Origin: Propionibacteriaceae bacterium UBA6238
GTDB taxonomy: Bacteria > Actinomycetota > Actinomycetes > Propionibacteriales > Propionibacteriaceae
NCBI GenBank assembly: GCA_002441465.1
Contig: DJWE01000073.1
Coordinates: 79,320-123,126, forward strand
DNA: 43,807 nt
Reading direction: 5' to 3'
Below are positions 1 to 8,357 of this stretch, piece after piece (positions within the stretch are counted from its first letter, which is position 1; every line of letters starts with the position of its first letter). The notes below the pieces were generated by a model. It worked only from the letters and a program-made list of their open reading frames with translations. It was not told where the DNA came from and searched no databases. The position numbers were made by a program, and so were the translations under genes.

Positions 1-1
1 C

Positions 2-799
2 AAGTCCACGACGATGAAGATGCTCCTGGGCCTGGTCGCCCCCACCTCGGGAAGGGTGCAGATGCTCGGCGAGCCGTTCTCGCAACGTTCCGCGAAGCGC
101 GTCTTGCCTCGCGTCGGGTCGTTGATCGAGTCGCCCTCGTTCTACGGGCATCTGACCGGGCGGGAGAACCTGGACATCGTGCGTCGGATCAAGGGCGCAC
201 CGACCACCGCCGTCGACGCGGCGTTGGAGACGGTTCGTCTGACGCAGGCAGCGAAGAAGCTCGCGAAGGAGTATTCGCTCGGGATGAAGCAGCGGCTCGG
301 GATCGCGATGGCGTTGCTCGGCAGCCCGGAACTGCTGATCCTGGACGAGCCGACCAACGGACTCGACCCCGCGGGCATCCACGAGATTCGCGAACTCATC
401 AAGAGCCTGCCCCGGACTCACGGGCTGACGGTCATTGTGTCCAGCCACCTGTTGAGCGAAATCGAGCAGATGGCGGACACCATCGGGATCATCAACCAGG
501 GCCGCATGCTCTATCAAGGGTCGCTGTCCGGTCTGGAGGACGCGGGGAGGCTGGTGCTCACGCTGGAGGACGCCGAGCAGGCTGCCGCCATGCTGCGCGC
601 CCAGGGCTGGCAGATCGAGCAGGTACAGGGACGTGAAGTCACGCTCCCGGTGTACGAGGACAAGCACATCCCACAACTCGTGAGCAGCATGGTGAACGCC
701 GGAGTCGGGATCTATCGCGTGGAGATTCGTCGTCGTTCTCTCGAAGAGACGTTCCTGGAGTTGACCGAGCGGGCACAGACGGTACAGGTCGCGGCATGA
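2..799 (+). CDS. ABC exporter ATP-binding protein (5' end cut by window)
   Basis: ATPase subunit of a drug or peptide-type ABC exporter. The reading frame is open to the left edge and enters the window inside the Walker A motif (K-S-T-T), so about the first 40 residues are missing. Visible motifs are the signature YSLGMKQRLGIA, Walker B LLILDEPTNGLDP and the switch histidine in SSHLLSEIEQM. The C-terminal region of about 80 residues resembles BcrA/NatA-type ATPases. The stop overlaps the start of the first permease by 4 bp (ATGA), so the two are translationally coupled. With two permeases, a kinase and a regulator downstream it looks like a self-regulated antimicrobial-resistance or envelope-stress exporter; the substrate cannot be read from sequence. 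Confidence 0.93.
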   Translation, partial: KSTTMKMLLGLVAPTSGRVQMLGEPFSQRSAKRVLPRVGSLIESPSFYGHLTGRENLDIVRRIKGAPTTAVDAALETVRLTQAAKKLAKEYSLGMKQRLGIAMALLGSPELLILDEPTNGLDPAGIHEIRELIKSLPRTHGLTVIVSSHLLSEIEQMADTIGIINQGRMLYQGSLSGLEDAGRLVLTLEDAEQAAAMLRAQGWQIEQVQGREVTLPVYEDKHIPQLVSSMVNAGVGIYRVEIRRRSLEETFLELTERAQTVQVAA

Positions 800-1548
800 C
801 AGCGATGGGTGTCGAAGTGTCGAAGCTGCGCCGTAAGCGCCTGTGGCTGACGGTGCTGCTGGTGCTCGGCTTCGAGCTGCTGTGGATTGTGGCGATCCTC
901 ACCGTGTCGCTGTCGCGTGAGACGACCGCGCCGCACACCATGGGGTACGCGATCGGGCAGGCATCCCAGGTTCATGCGATCGTTGCGCCGATCCTCGCGA
1001 CCGTTGTGGTGTCTCGGCTCGCGGCGATGGAACACGACGGCGCCATGTTGCCCGTGCTGTTCGCGGCGAACCAGTCGCGCGGGTCGCTGTTCCTCACGAA
1101 GTACGCCGTTGCCGCGACGATCTCCACCACCGCGACGGTCATCGTGGTCGCAGCGGTAGCCCTGGTCGCTGGCGGGCAGGGCGTCCCGGCCGACCCGGGC
1201 CTGATGATCGCGTGGTTGCTGGGTCTGGTACTGGCGAACCTCGGGATCGTCGCGATCCAGCTCCTGCTGGCGTTGCTGTTCCAGCGGCAAGCCGTCACCC
1301 TCACCGTGGGGATCGTGGGCGGCCTGGTCGGGTCGTTCGCGGGATTCGTGCCCCCCACGATCGCGGCCTTCATTCCGTGGCAGTATCCCGGCCTGGTGAC
1401 TCCGGTGCGGATGGAGCAGACAGGTGGAACGATCACGGGTTTCCCGCTGGTCGATCATCTCGGCGTGCTCATTGCCCTCGTCGGAGTGGTTGGCGCCGCC
1501 TGCACGGCGGCGGGGACTGCCGTGTTCGCTCACAGGGTTTCGAGGTAA
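796..1548 (+). CDS. ABC-2 type permease, exporter subunit 1
   Basis: 250-aa integral membrane protein with about six hydrophobic segments, starting with a helix at roughly residues 16-37. The short cytoplasmic N-terminus (MTAMGVEVSKLRRKR) and the arrangement of helices fit the ABC-2/BcrB-like permease families that partner with the upstream ATPase. The start is fixed by the ATGA overlap with the ATPase stop. Downstream is a second, distantly similar permease, so the exporter is probably one ATPase dimer plus a permease heterodimer. Substrate unknown; family call is from topology, gene order and length rather than a signature motif. Confidence 0.85.
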   Translation: MTAMGVEVSKLRRKRLWLTVLLVLGFELLWIVAILTVSLSRETTAPHTMGYAIGQASQVHAIVAPILATVVVSRLAAMEHDGAMLPVLFAANQSRGSLFLTKYAVAATISTTATVIVVAAVALVAGGQGVPADPGLMIAWLLGLVLANLGIVAIQLLLALLFQRQAVTLTVGIVGGLVGSFAGFVPPTIAAFIPWQYPGLVTPVRMEQTGGTITGFPLVDHLGVLIALVGVVGAACTAAGTAVFAHRVSR

Positions 1549-1561
1549 GGAAGTGCAGAGC

Positions 1562-2302
1562 ATGTCAGCGCTGGGCATCGAACGCCAGAAGTCGAAGCGG
1601 GCCTGGATCCTCCTTGTCGTGGCTGTGCTCCTGGTGGGTCTCAACGTCTTCAACGGGGCCGGCAACTACCTCGGCAACGCCGATATCTTCGAGGCTCAGG
1701 GATTGACGTGGATCGCGGTGTGGGGGCAGGCGGGCCTGTTGTGGGCGATCCTGTTCTTTCCGTTCCTGATCACCGTACGGGCCGCCTCGCTGACCCGGAT
1801 GGAGCATGAGCAGGCGAACTGGCGTCGCCTGGCTTCCTACGGCGCGCACCTGCGCATCTACCGGGGCAAGATCGTCCTGCTGGCCGGATTCGTCCTCCTG
1901 TGTCAGGCGATGTTCGTGGCCGCCGTCCTCGTCGTGAGCCTTGCCCTCGGGTTCGACCTGACTCCCTCGGACGTCGCGGCGATGCTCAGCTGGGGGTTGC
2001 TGGGCGCGGTCGGCGGGATGACCGTCGCGGCGATCCAGTTACTCGTCGGCATTCTCGTGCGCAGCTTCGCCACCAACGTCGCGATCGGGCTTGTCGCGTC
2101 CATCGGCAGTCTCATGGTCACCCTGGTCGCCCCGCTTCTTGAGGCGGTCTACCCCTACGCGCAGATCGGCGTCGGGATGCGAGTGCGCGCGCTGGACTGG
2201 CCAACCCTCCCCGAGACCCTCGGGTACCTGACGGGGAACCTGTTGCTCATCCTGGTCGCAGTGTTCGTTGGCAGGCTGGTACTTCGCAGGAGGGAGCACT
2301 GA
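1562..2302 (+). CDS. ABC-2 type permease, exporter subunit 2
   Basis: 246-aa membrane protein with about six predicted helices; like subunit 1 it begins with a short basic stretch (GIERQKSKRAW) before the first helix. The reading frame stays open further upstream, but the ATG at 1562 is preferred: an AAGGAAG ribosome-binding site lies just before it and the upstream extension would overlap subunit 1 by over 100 bp. It follows subunit 1 by 13 bp and precedes the kinase by 1 bp, so it is part of the same operon. It presumably forms the pore together with subunit 1. Confidence 0.85.
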   Translation: MSALGIERQKSKRAWILLVVAVLLVGLNVFNGAGNYLGNADIFEAQGLTWIAVWGQAGLLWAILFFPFLITVRAASLTRMEHEQANWRRLASYGAHLRIYRGKIVLLAGFVLLCQAMFVAAVLVVSLALGFDLTPSDVAAMLSWGLLGAVGGMTVAAIQLLVGILVRSFATNVAIGLVASIGSLMVTLVAPLLEAVYPYAQIGVGMRVRALDWPTLPETLGYLTGNLLLILVAVFVGRLVLRRREH

Positions 2303-2303
2303 A

Positions 2304-3599
2304 ATGAGCAGCGACACCCTGGCGACACGACAAGCGCCAGCCTCGCCGGCACGGCGTGGGCTTCGCGGCTTCCTCGCCGAGCACCCGGTGCTGGTCGATG
2401 TCAGCGTGGCCGTGCTCTACGTGCTCGTGATGCTGCCAGGCCTCGTTCACGGCCTGATCTACTCGGTCGGGACCTCCGCGGCCCAGGCGGGGATCGGTCT
2501 TGCAGCGACTCTCGGAGCGGGCGTCGCCCTGGTGTTCCGTCGCCGCGCTCCCGTCGTCGTCCTCGCTTCCGTGCTCGTTCTTGCGCTGATCGTGAAGACG
2601 CTCGCGTGCGGGCTCACCGACCCGCTCGGGATCGCCGTCGCCGGGTACGCGGCGGGCGCATATCTGCCCCAACGTCGAGCGTGGGTCACAATCTCATCGG
2701 CGATCGTCCTGGTCGTGTTGGCGATCCTCATCGGGGCACCACTCTCACCCGAGGCGCTCCCGGTCGATACCCTCATGATCCTGAACCTGGTGCTGTTCGT
2801 GCCGGCGTGCCTGCTGGGGTTGCTGGTGAACATCTTGTCCAAGCTCCGCGAAGCCGAAGAACTGCGCGTCATCCACGAGATGCAGGAACGAGTCCACGCC
2901 GCGGAACTCTCGGCGACCCAGCAACGCGCAGCGCTTTCACGAGAGATGCATGATGTCGTCGGGCACTCGCTCACCGCCATCGTCAATCTCTCCGACGGCG
3001 CGCAGCGCGCATCGACGGCAACCCCCGAGGCTCTCGAAGCAGGGCTCCGCCGCATCAACAGCATCGCGCGCGACGCCCTCGCGGAGACGCGAACGATCCT
3101 CGGCACCCTCCGTCCCGAGGGGGAGGCCGCGCCGCGCTCCCCAGCTCGAACCCTCGGCGCGCCCACCCCGGACGAGCGCACCGCGACCAGCACCCCGCCG
3201 GACACGGAACTCCGGATTCGCGGGCTCCTCGACACCGCCGAAGGCACTGGTCTGACAACGCGGCTGATCGTCCAGGGCGAACCTGCACTCGCGACCGCCT
3301 CCGCCGACGTGCAGAGTGCTGCGTATCGGATCACGCAGGAAGCCATCACCAACACCATGCGCCACGCCAGGGATGCGACCCAACTCACCGTCACGCTCGA
3401 CCAATCTCGGGAGCGCATCCTCGTACAGGTACACGACGACGGACGGACGCCGACGTCGACGGCTCAACTCGGGAACGGCCTGCGTGGTGCCACCGAACGC
3501 GCAGTCCTCCTCGGAGGCGAACTGCACGCAGGGCCAGCACCCGCGGGCGGATGGCACGTCACCGCCACGATCCCCATCGGGACGGAGAGCGCGTCATGA
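2304..3599 (+). CDS. Sensor histidine kinase (NarL/LiaS-type, HisKA_3)
   Basis: 431-aa membrane sensor kinase. An N-terminal block of about five or six hydrophobic helices (residues 30-178) has no sizeable extracellular loop, as in intramembrane-sensing kinases. It is followed by a coiled linker, the HisKA_3 dimerisation/phosphoacceptor motif REMHDVVGHSL (His216), and a HATPase domain with the N-box ITQEAITNTMRHA and a DDG G-box. A strong AGGAGG at 2289-2294 supports the ATG at 2304. It overlaps the response regulator by 4 bp. Placement directly after an exporter suggests that it senses the exporter's substrate or envelope damage and adjusts exporter expression; that role is inferred. Confidence 0.93.
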   Translation: MSSDTLATRQAPASPARRGLRGFLAEHPVLVDVSVAVLYVLVMLPGLVHGLIYSVGTSAAQAGIGLAATLGAGVALVFRRRAPVVVLASVLVLALIVKTLACGLTDPLGIAVAGYAAGAYLPQRRAWVTISSAIVLVVLAILIGAPLSPEALPVDTLMILNLVLFVPACLLGLLVNILSKLREAEELRVIHEMQERVHAAELSATQQRAALSREMHDVVGHSLTAIVNLSDGAQRASTATPEALEAGLRRINSIARDALAETRTILGTLRPEGEAAPRSPARTLGAPTPDERTATSTPPDTELRIRGLLDTAEGTGLTTRLIVQGEPALATASADVQSAAYRITQEAITNTMRHARDATQLTVTLDQSRERILVQVHDDGRTPTSTAQLGNGLRGATERAVLLGGELHAGPAPAGGWHVTATIPIGTESAS

Positions 3600-4252
3600 A
3601 CATCCGGGTCATGATCGTGGACGACAACTCCGATACTCGCAATGGCTTCGCCATGATGCTCGGGGCCGAACCGGGCATCACTGTCATCGCCGAAGCAGCA
3701 GACGGTCTCGAAGCGATCGACAGCGCCGCCGCCTGCGCGCCCGACGTCATCTTGATGGACGTGCGGATGCCGCGCATGGACGGAATCGAAGCCACGCGGC
3801 AAATCACAGCCGACAACCCGGCCCCTCGCGTCCTCATCCTCACCACGTACGACCTTGATGAGTACGCCTTCGACGGGCTCGCCGCCGGTGCCAGCGGTTT
3901 CCTCCTCAAAGACGCCACGCCCGACCAACTCGCCGCCGCTGTTCACGCCGTCCACAACGGCGACGCAGTGGTGACGCCCCGCATCACGCGGCGGATGCTC
4001 GAGCGCGCCCATCTCCAGGTCCGTCCGGACGCGGAGGCCGGCAGCGACTTCGACGTCCTCACCGTACGCGAACGCGAAATCGCCCGCGCCATCACAGAAG
4101 GGCTCACCAACACCGAGATCGCCGCCCGCTTCGTTCTCTCCGAGAGCACGGTCAAAGCCCACATCAACCGAATCCTCCGCAAGCTCGGCGCGCGGGACCG
4201 CGTGGACATCGTCATCCGCGGTCATCGAGCAGGCCTCGCCCCGGATCTGTAG
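3596..4252 (+). CDS. Response regulator, NarL/LuxR family
   Basis: 218-aa DNA-binding regulator. The receiver domain (residues 1-120) has the acidic pair DD at 9-10, phosphoacceptor Asp55 in ILMDVRMP, and the conserved Thr and Lys in LTTYD and LLKDA. The C-terminal LuxR helix-turn-helix reads LTVREREIARAITEGLTN and continues with STVKAHINRILRKLG. The start is set by the ATGA overlap with the kinase stop. It is the cognate partner of the kinase and the last gene of the exporter operon. The 167 bp that follow hold no supported gene; a small CCGGC-GGAA-GCCGG hairpin at 4385-4398 may end transcripts arriving from either side. Confidence 0.94.
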   Translation: MNIRVMIVDDNSDTRNGFAMMLGAEPGITVIAEAADGLEAIDSAAACAPDVILMDVRMPRMDGIEATRQITADNPAPRVLILTTYDLDEYAFDGLAAGASGFLLKDATPDQLAAAVHAVHNGDAVVTPRITRRMLERAHLQVRPDAEAGSDFDVLTVREREIARAITEGLTNTEIAARFVLSESTVKAHINRILRKLGARDRVDIVIRGHRAGLAPDL

Positions 4253-4419
4253 CCGGACCGCCGAACACGATCCTTGGCGTTCTACTTCTCCCGGCAGTTC
4301 AGGGCCGTGACGGGCTCCAGCCCGAGGGCCTTCCGCACCCGAGTGATCGAGGAGGAGGCGCCGCGTCGCTACTCGTGACGCCCACCGGCGGAAGCCGGCC
4401 GGAGCCCCCGGGACGGCGC

Positions 4420-4944
4420 TCAGCTCGGATCGGTCGCCCCGGCGTCCCCGGGCTGAAGGTCGGGCAGTGCGAGCCACTCCGGCCAGGTAAGGTCGCGGCC
4501 GATCATCCGCACGGCGCCGAAGGGCCATTCCGCTTGCAGCCAGCGAGGCACCAGGTCGTCCAGCAGCGCCTCGACCGCGCCACCGACGTACTCCTCGCGC
4601 ACCCACCAGGACACCTCCGCGTCGGCTCCGACCTTCTCGGGGGGATCGATGTAGACGCACCCGATCAGTTCGGTCTCCGCGTCGTCGAACAGCACGTAGT
4701 TGAACGACTCGTGCGCGGCGATCTCGCGTTCGTGGTGAAGCAGGTCGTCCCGGTCCTGGTCCAGGGTCATCGTGGCGGGTGGCCAGCCCCAGGCCTGACC
4801 GTAGATCGACCAGAGCCGCGGCTGGGAGCCCATCACGGCGGGAAGGTCCCGCTCGGCGTCCGTGGCACGAATCGGACGCAGGTGATGCCCCGGGCCCACC
4901 GCGACCACCGGGGGATGGACGAAATCGTCGGGCAGCCAGCTCAT
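4420..4944 (-). CDS. GNAT family N-acetyltransferase
   Basis: 174-aa single-domain protein resembling Gcn5-related acetyltransferases. After an opening segment ending HHLRPIRATDAERDLPAV (strand 1 / helix 1) come a central strand pair around residues 100-130 (ELIGCVYIDPPEKVGADAEVSWWV) and a helix where acetyl-CoA would bind (EEYVGGAVEALLDDLV). The usual Q/RxxGxG/A motif is poorly kept (REEYVGGA), so catalytic activity is less certain than the fold. The start overlaps the stop of the upstream reductase-like gene by 4 bp, so the two are co-translated. Substrate unknown. Confidence 0.8.
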   Translation of the reverse strand: MSWLPDDFVHPPVVAVGPGHHLRPIRATDAERDLPAVMGSQPRLWSIYGQAWGWPPATMTLDQDRDDLLHHEREIAAHESFNYVLFDDAETELIGCVYIDPPEKVGADAEVSWWVREEYVGGAVEALLDDLVPRWLQAEWPFGAVRMIGRDLTWPEWLALPDLQPGDAGATDPS

Positions 4945-5618
4945 GACACGCCGCCTTGGGCAGGGCGATCGGACTGGCCGTCCCGCGCGCTGGCCTTCCG
5001 GGTGAACGTCAGGTGGGTGACGCCGCGGGGCGAGGAGACCGCCTCGACGTCATAGCCCTGCTCAAGCCCCTCCAGCCCGTCCCAGAGACGAACGCCGCGG
5101 CCGAGCACGATCGGCACCACCACGAGGTGCATCAGGTCGATCAGACCGGCGGTGAGGAAATCCTGCACGACCGTGGGGCCGCCGCCGATCCGGACGTCCT
5201 GCCCGCCGGCCGCCTCCCGGGCCGTCGCAAGGGCGACCGCCGGGGCGGCGTCCAGGAAGTGGAAGGTCGTCCCGCCCTCCATCACGAGGTCGGGACGGGG
5301 ACGGTGCGTGAGCACGAACGTCGGCGTGTGGAACGGAGGTTCGGCGCCCCACCAACCCGTCCAGCCCGGATCGTCCTGCCACCCGGGCGGACCGAACTTG
5401 TTCGCACCCATGATCTCCGCGCCGATACCGACCCCGTGCCGCTGTGCGAACACGTCGTCGACGCCGGCGGAGCCGCTTGCGTCCCAGAACCGCGTAGCGA
5501 ACATCCACTCGTGCAACCGCTGCCCTGCATGCCCGAACGGCGCGTCGAGGGATTGCGGCTCACCGGTGGCGAAGCCGTCGAGGGAGATGGACAGGTTGTG
5601 CACCCGAGTCAGGGACAT
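4941..5618 (-). CDS. Dihydrofolate reductase-like (RibD C-terminal domain) protein
   Basis: 225-aa NADPH-dependent reductase-fold protein of the stand-alone RibD C-terminal family, common in actinobacteria and usually of unknown substrate. Supporting features are the N-terminal strand with SISLDGFATG, the central VLTHRPRP turn, the nucleotide-binding segment DVRIGGGPTVVQDFLTAGL and the C-terminal strand DLMHLVVVPIVLGRGVRLW. It is the first gene of a two-gene minus-strand operon with the acetyltransferase. It is not folA: it lacks the usual DHFR length and motif order. Confidence 0.85.
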   Translation of the reverse strand: MSLTRVHNLSISLDGFATGEPQSLDAPFGHAGQRLHEWMFATRFWDASGSAGVDDVFAQRHGVGIGAEIMGANKFGPPGWQDDPGWTGWWGAEPPFHTPTFVLTHRPRPDLVMEGGTTFHFLDAAPAVALATAREAAGGQDVRIGGGPTVVQDFLTAGLIDLMHLVVVPIVLGRGVRLWDGLEGLEQGYDVEAVSSPRGVTHLTFTRKASARDGQSDRPAQGGVS

Positions 5619-5838
5619 CGCGCTCCTCGATCTGTCGACGCTCTTCGGCTCACAGAATGTAGCGCGCAGGTGCCCGGCTTCGGTCTGGGCAGTTGTTGGG
5701 AGGCCCGCAGCCGAGGACCACCCTCAGCGGCGCAGCCACCACGACCGCCTTCCCCGCCGGCACCCGGCACCCGGCCGCCGGGTCCCGGACGCGGCAGGGC
5801 TGCCAGCGGGGCACCGGAGGAACGGATAGTGTGACCGC

Positions 5839-7440
5839 GTGACCGGTAACCCCACGGTGGCAAGGCAGGACGCACCCTCCCGACCGGGACTGGTGCTCGC
5901 GGCACTGATCCTCGGCGCTCTCGTCTGCAACATCAATCTCGCTGCGGCCAACGTCGCGCTCCCGGGGGTGGGAGAGGCGTTCGGCGCCACGCAGACGGCA
6001 CTCAACATCGTGGCGGTCGGATGCTCGATGGGCCTGGCGATGTCGGTGCTCTACTTCGGCGCCCTGGCCGACCGGTACGGACGCAAGCAGCTGCTGATGC
6101 TGGGGCTGGCGCTGACGGTCGTGGCCGGCTTCCTGTCCGCGTTCTCGGTGTCGGTGGAGATGCTGATGGCTTCTTGCCTGTTCACCGGGATCGCTGCCGG
6201 AATGGCCTTCCCGACCACCCTGTCGCTGATCACCGCGCTGTGGGCCGCCGGACCGGCTCGCACGCAGGCCATCGCACTGTGGTCGGGGGTGAGCGCGATG
6301 GCCTCGGTGGCCGGCTCCGTTCTCGCCGGGCTCGTGCTCTCCGTCTGGTGGTGGGGATCGGCCTTCCTCGTCGCGGCTCCGGTGGCAGCGCTCGCCCTGG
6401 TGCTGGTGGCCCTGTTCGTGCCCGCGCACGTGGAGGAGTCCACTGACCCGGTCGACCACATCGGTGGGGTGCTGTCGACGCTGGCCGTGGCCGGACTGGT
6501 GCTCGGCATCAGCACCGTGTTCGCGCCGGGCGAGACCACCTTCGGCTCCACTCTGCTCGCGGCCGGCGTCGTCCTGCTCGGCGCGTTCGCCTGGCGCCAG
6601 CTGCGGATCCGCTACCCGCTCTACGACCTGCGCATTGCCCGCCGGCGGATGTTCTGGGTGCCGGCCGTGGGTGGCACGATCGTGTTCGGCTCCCTGATGG
6701 GTGCGCTGTTCGTGGGTCAGCAGTACATGCAGAACATCCTCGGGTACTCCACGCTCGAAGCGGGACTGGCGATCGTACCGTCCGCGCTGGGCTTGCTGGT
6801 GTGCTCCCCACTCTCGGCGCGGATGCTCACCTCTCGCGGATCGCGGGCCACCATGCTCGTCGGCTACTCCTTGGTGCTGCTGGGCTTCCTCACCACCTTG
6901 CTGTGGAACCCGACCACGCCGTATGCGCTGGTGGGGTTCGGGTTCCTGGTGATCGGGAGCGGTGCGGCATTCGCGATGACCCCCGCCTCCCGGGCGCTCA
7001 CCGAGAGCACACCGGTGCGCAAGGTCGGCATGGCTTCGGCCACGTCCGACCTGCAGCGCGATCTCGGCGGCTCGGTGATGCAGGCGCTCCTGGGAGCGAT
7101 CCTCGCGGCCGGGTTCGCTGCCTCCTTCCGGCGGCAGATCGCCTCCTCCCCGGAGGCGTCGACCATCAGCGACTCGGTCACCCAGGCCCTGCAGGCGTCG
7201 TACGCGTCCGCGCTGCACGTGGCAGACCAGAACCCGCAGTATCGCGACGAGATCGTCGCAGCCGCCACCCAGAGCCTGGTCAATGGCGCCTGGGCCGCCT
7301 ATCTGGTGGGCGCCGTCGCGATCACCGCTGGAACCATCTTGGTGGCGCTGTTCCTACCCCGCCACGTCCAGGAGAAGGAGCTGCTCGACTCATACGCTCG
7401 CGCCGACGCCGACGAGCCGTCCGACCTGGCGAGTGGGTAG
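5839..7440 (+). CDS. MFS transporter, DHA2 (EmrB/QacA) type
   Basis: 533-aa major facilitator with about 14 hydrophobic segments, the size and topology of proton-driven DHA2 multidrug exporters. Motif A is visible as GALADRYGRKQLLM between helices 2 and 3. Helix 1 (residues 16-40) carries LGALVCNINLAAANVALPGVG, which resembles the D1 motif region of the family. A long loop before the last helix (about residues 430-480) is typical of the 14-TM class. The start is a GTG at 5839; an in-frame alternative close by cannot be excluded. It stands alone, convergent with the GntR gene 76 bp away. Its substrate could be a drug or a metabolite. Confidence 0.9.
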   Translation: MTGNPTVARQDAPSRPGLVLAALILGALVCNINLAAANVALPGVGEAFGATQTALNIVAVGCSMGLAMSVLYFGALADRYGRKQLLMLGLALTVVAGFLSAFSVSVEMLMASCLFTGIAAGMAFPTTLSLITALWAAGPARTQAIALWSGVSAMASVAGSVLAGLVLSVWWWGSAFLVAAPVAALALVLVALFVPAHVEESTDPVDHIGGVLSTLAVAGLVLGISTVFAPGETTFGSTLLAAGVVLLGAFAWRQLRIRYPLYDLRIARRRMFWVPAVGGTIVFGSLMGALFVGQQYMQNILGYSTLEAGLAIVPSALGLLVCSPLSARMLTSRGSRATMLVGYSLVLLGFLTTLLWNPTTPYALVGFGFLVIGSGAAFAMTPASRALTESTPVRKVGMASATSDLQRDLGGSVMQALLGAILAAGFAASFRRQIASSPEASTISDSVTQALQASYASALHVADQNPQYRDEIVAAATQSLVNGAWAAYLVGAVAITAGTILVALFLPRHVQEKELLDSYARADADEPSDLASG

Positions 7441-7516
7441 GCGGCCGCGGCCTAGAGAACCGGGGCTGGACGCCGGTAGCGGTCCTTCTGGTCTCTGTGG
7501 CTGCAGGCGGTGAGCT

Positions 7517-8230
7517 TCAGGCCGGTCGGTAGAGGTCGGCGTGGAATCGGTAGGCGTCACCGCGGTATCGGTTGACGCCCATCAGGATCGGGTCGCCCCC
7601 ACTGGTGTAGGCGACCTCGGTGCCGACCAGGATGGGAGCGCCGACGGGGCAGTTGAGCAGGCCGGCCAGTTCGGGGTCGGCCAGGTCGGCTTGTACCGAG
7701 TAGGCGGAGCGGTGCAGTCGGATGCCGCACAGGGTCTCCAGTCGCTCGTAGAGAGACTGGTCGGTCATGTCGACGGTCGCGAGCGCCTCGGCGCCCTCGA
7801 AGGTGACGATGTTGAGGTCGACGCAGATTGGGTGGCCGTCCATGCCTCGCAGGCGGCGCAGTTCGACGACCGGGGCCCCGGGCGCGATGTGGAGCTGAGT
7901 CGCCTCCTCCAGGGTCGCCGACCGGAGCTGTTGCGCCAGGACCCGCGAGGTCGGGCGGAGGCCGCGGGAGCGAGCCATCTCGCTGAAGGACTGCAGGACG
8001 CTTGGTGCCTCGCCGACCACCTCGCCGGTCACGAACCAGCCGCGCTGGGCTGACCGTTGCAGCCGGCCCTCGTCCTCCAGCCGTGCCAGGGCTCTGCGCA
8101 GCGTCACCCGGCTGACCCGGAGGCGATCGGCGAGGTCGCGTTCGCCGGGCAGGCGGGAACCGGGGGAGAACTCGCCTCGCTCCAGGGCGCTGCGCAACTG
8201 CCGGTGGGCGTGGTCTGTCACTGCGTTCAC
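7517..8230 (-). CDS. GntR family transcriptional regulator (HutC/UTRA subfamily)
   Basis: 237-aa repressor-type regulator. The N-terminal winged helix (residues 1-70) shows SRLPGERDLADRLRVSRVTLRRAL and the wing EDEGRLQRSAQRGWFV. The C-terminal UTRA ligand-binding domain (about 85-235) contains VVELRRLRGMDGHPICVDLN and ends ILMGVNRYRGDAYRFHADLYR. The family includes DasR/NagR-like regulators that bind phosphorylated sugars. It is divergent from the sugar-uptake operon, and the 127-bp gap between them holds three palindromic sites. It probably represses that operon and itself until a sugar phosphate made by the pathway binds. Confidence 0.93.
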   Translation of the reverse strand: MNAVTDHAHRQLRSALERGEFSPGSRLPGERDLADRLRVSRVTLRRALARLEDEGRLQRSAQRGWFVTGEVVGEAPSVLQSFSEMARSRGLRPTSRVLAQQLRSATLEEATQLHIAPGAPVVELRRLRGMDGHPICVDLNIVTFEGAEALATVDMTDQSLYERLETLCGIRLHRSAYSVQADLADPELAGLLNCPVGAPILVGTEVAYTSGGDPILMGVNRYRGDAYRFHADLYRPA

Positions 8231-8239
8231 AGCCAGACC

Positions 8240-8261
8240 ATACCAGTTTCAACACTGGTAT
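8240..8261. promoter_or_regulatory. Operator-like palindrome 1 (ATACCAGT-N6-ACTGGTAT)
   Basis: Perfect inverted repeat with 8-bp arms and a 6-bp spacer, starting 10 bp upstream of the GntR start codon. The arms contain the TGGT/ACCA half-sites typical of GntR/HutC operators. The position suggests autorepression of the regulator gene. Confidence 0.65.
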
Positions 8262-8266
8262 GAAAG

Positions 8267-8276
8267 TGGTGCACCA
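8267..8276. promoter_or_regulatory. Operator-like palindrome 2 (TGGTGCACCA)
   Basis: Perfect 10-bp palindrome directly upstream of the predicted -35 box of the sugar operon. It shares the TGGT/ACCA half-sites of the neighbouring palindromes, so it is probably a second binding site for the same GntR regulator. Confidence 0.5.
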
Positions 8277-8278
8277 TA

Positions 8279-8306
8279 TTGACCAAACTGGACCATCTGG
8301 TATGTT
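8279..8306 (+). promoter_or_regulatory. Sugar-operon promoter with embedded operator
   Basis: A -35 element TTGACC (8279-8284) and a -10 element TATGTT (8301-8306) are separated by 16 bp, close to the sigma-70/HrdB consensus and 52 bp before the first gene of the operon. The spacer and the start of the -10 box hold ACTGGACCATCTGGTAT (8287-8303), whose half-sites match those of the two upstream palindromes. A repressor bound here would block RNA polymerase. Read directly from sequence; function inferred. Confidence 0.6.
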
Positions 8307-8357
8307 CACTGCCGTGAGCGACACCCGCCGTGGGGTCGAGTGCAAAGGAGCATTGGA

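Noticed and set aside
4253..4419. Possible gene remnant (minus-strand ASSSITRVRKALGLEPVTALNCREK followed by a stop)
   Set aside because: Too short and without a recognisable family; could equally be non-coding.
5650..7218. Long antisense open frame under the MFS gene (and similar ones under argS, mtlD, HK and GH genes)
   Set aside because: Arg/Gly/His/Asp-rich shadow frames produced by high third-position GC in the true genes.
8287..8303. DasR-type operator
   Set aside because: Half-sites are similar but the spacing and centre do not match the usual DasR consensus, so it is reported only as a generic GntR site.
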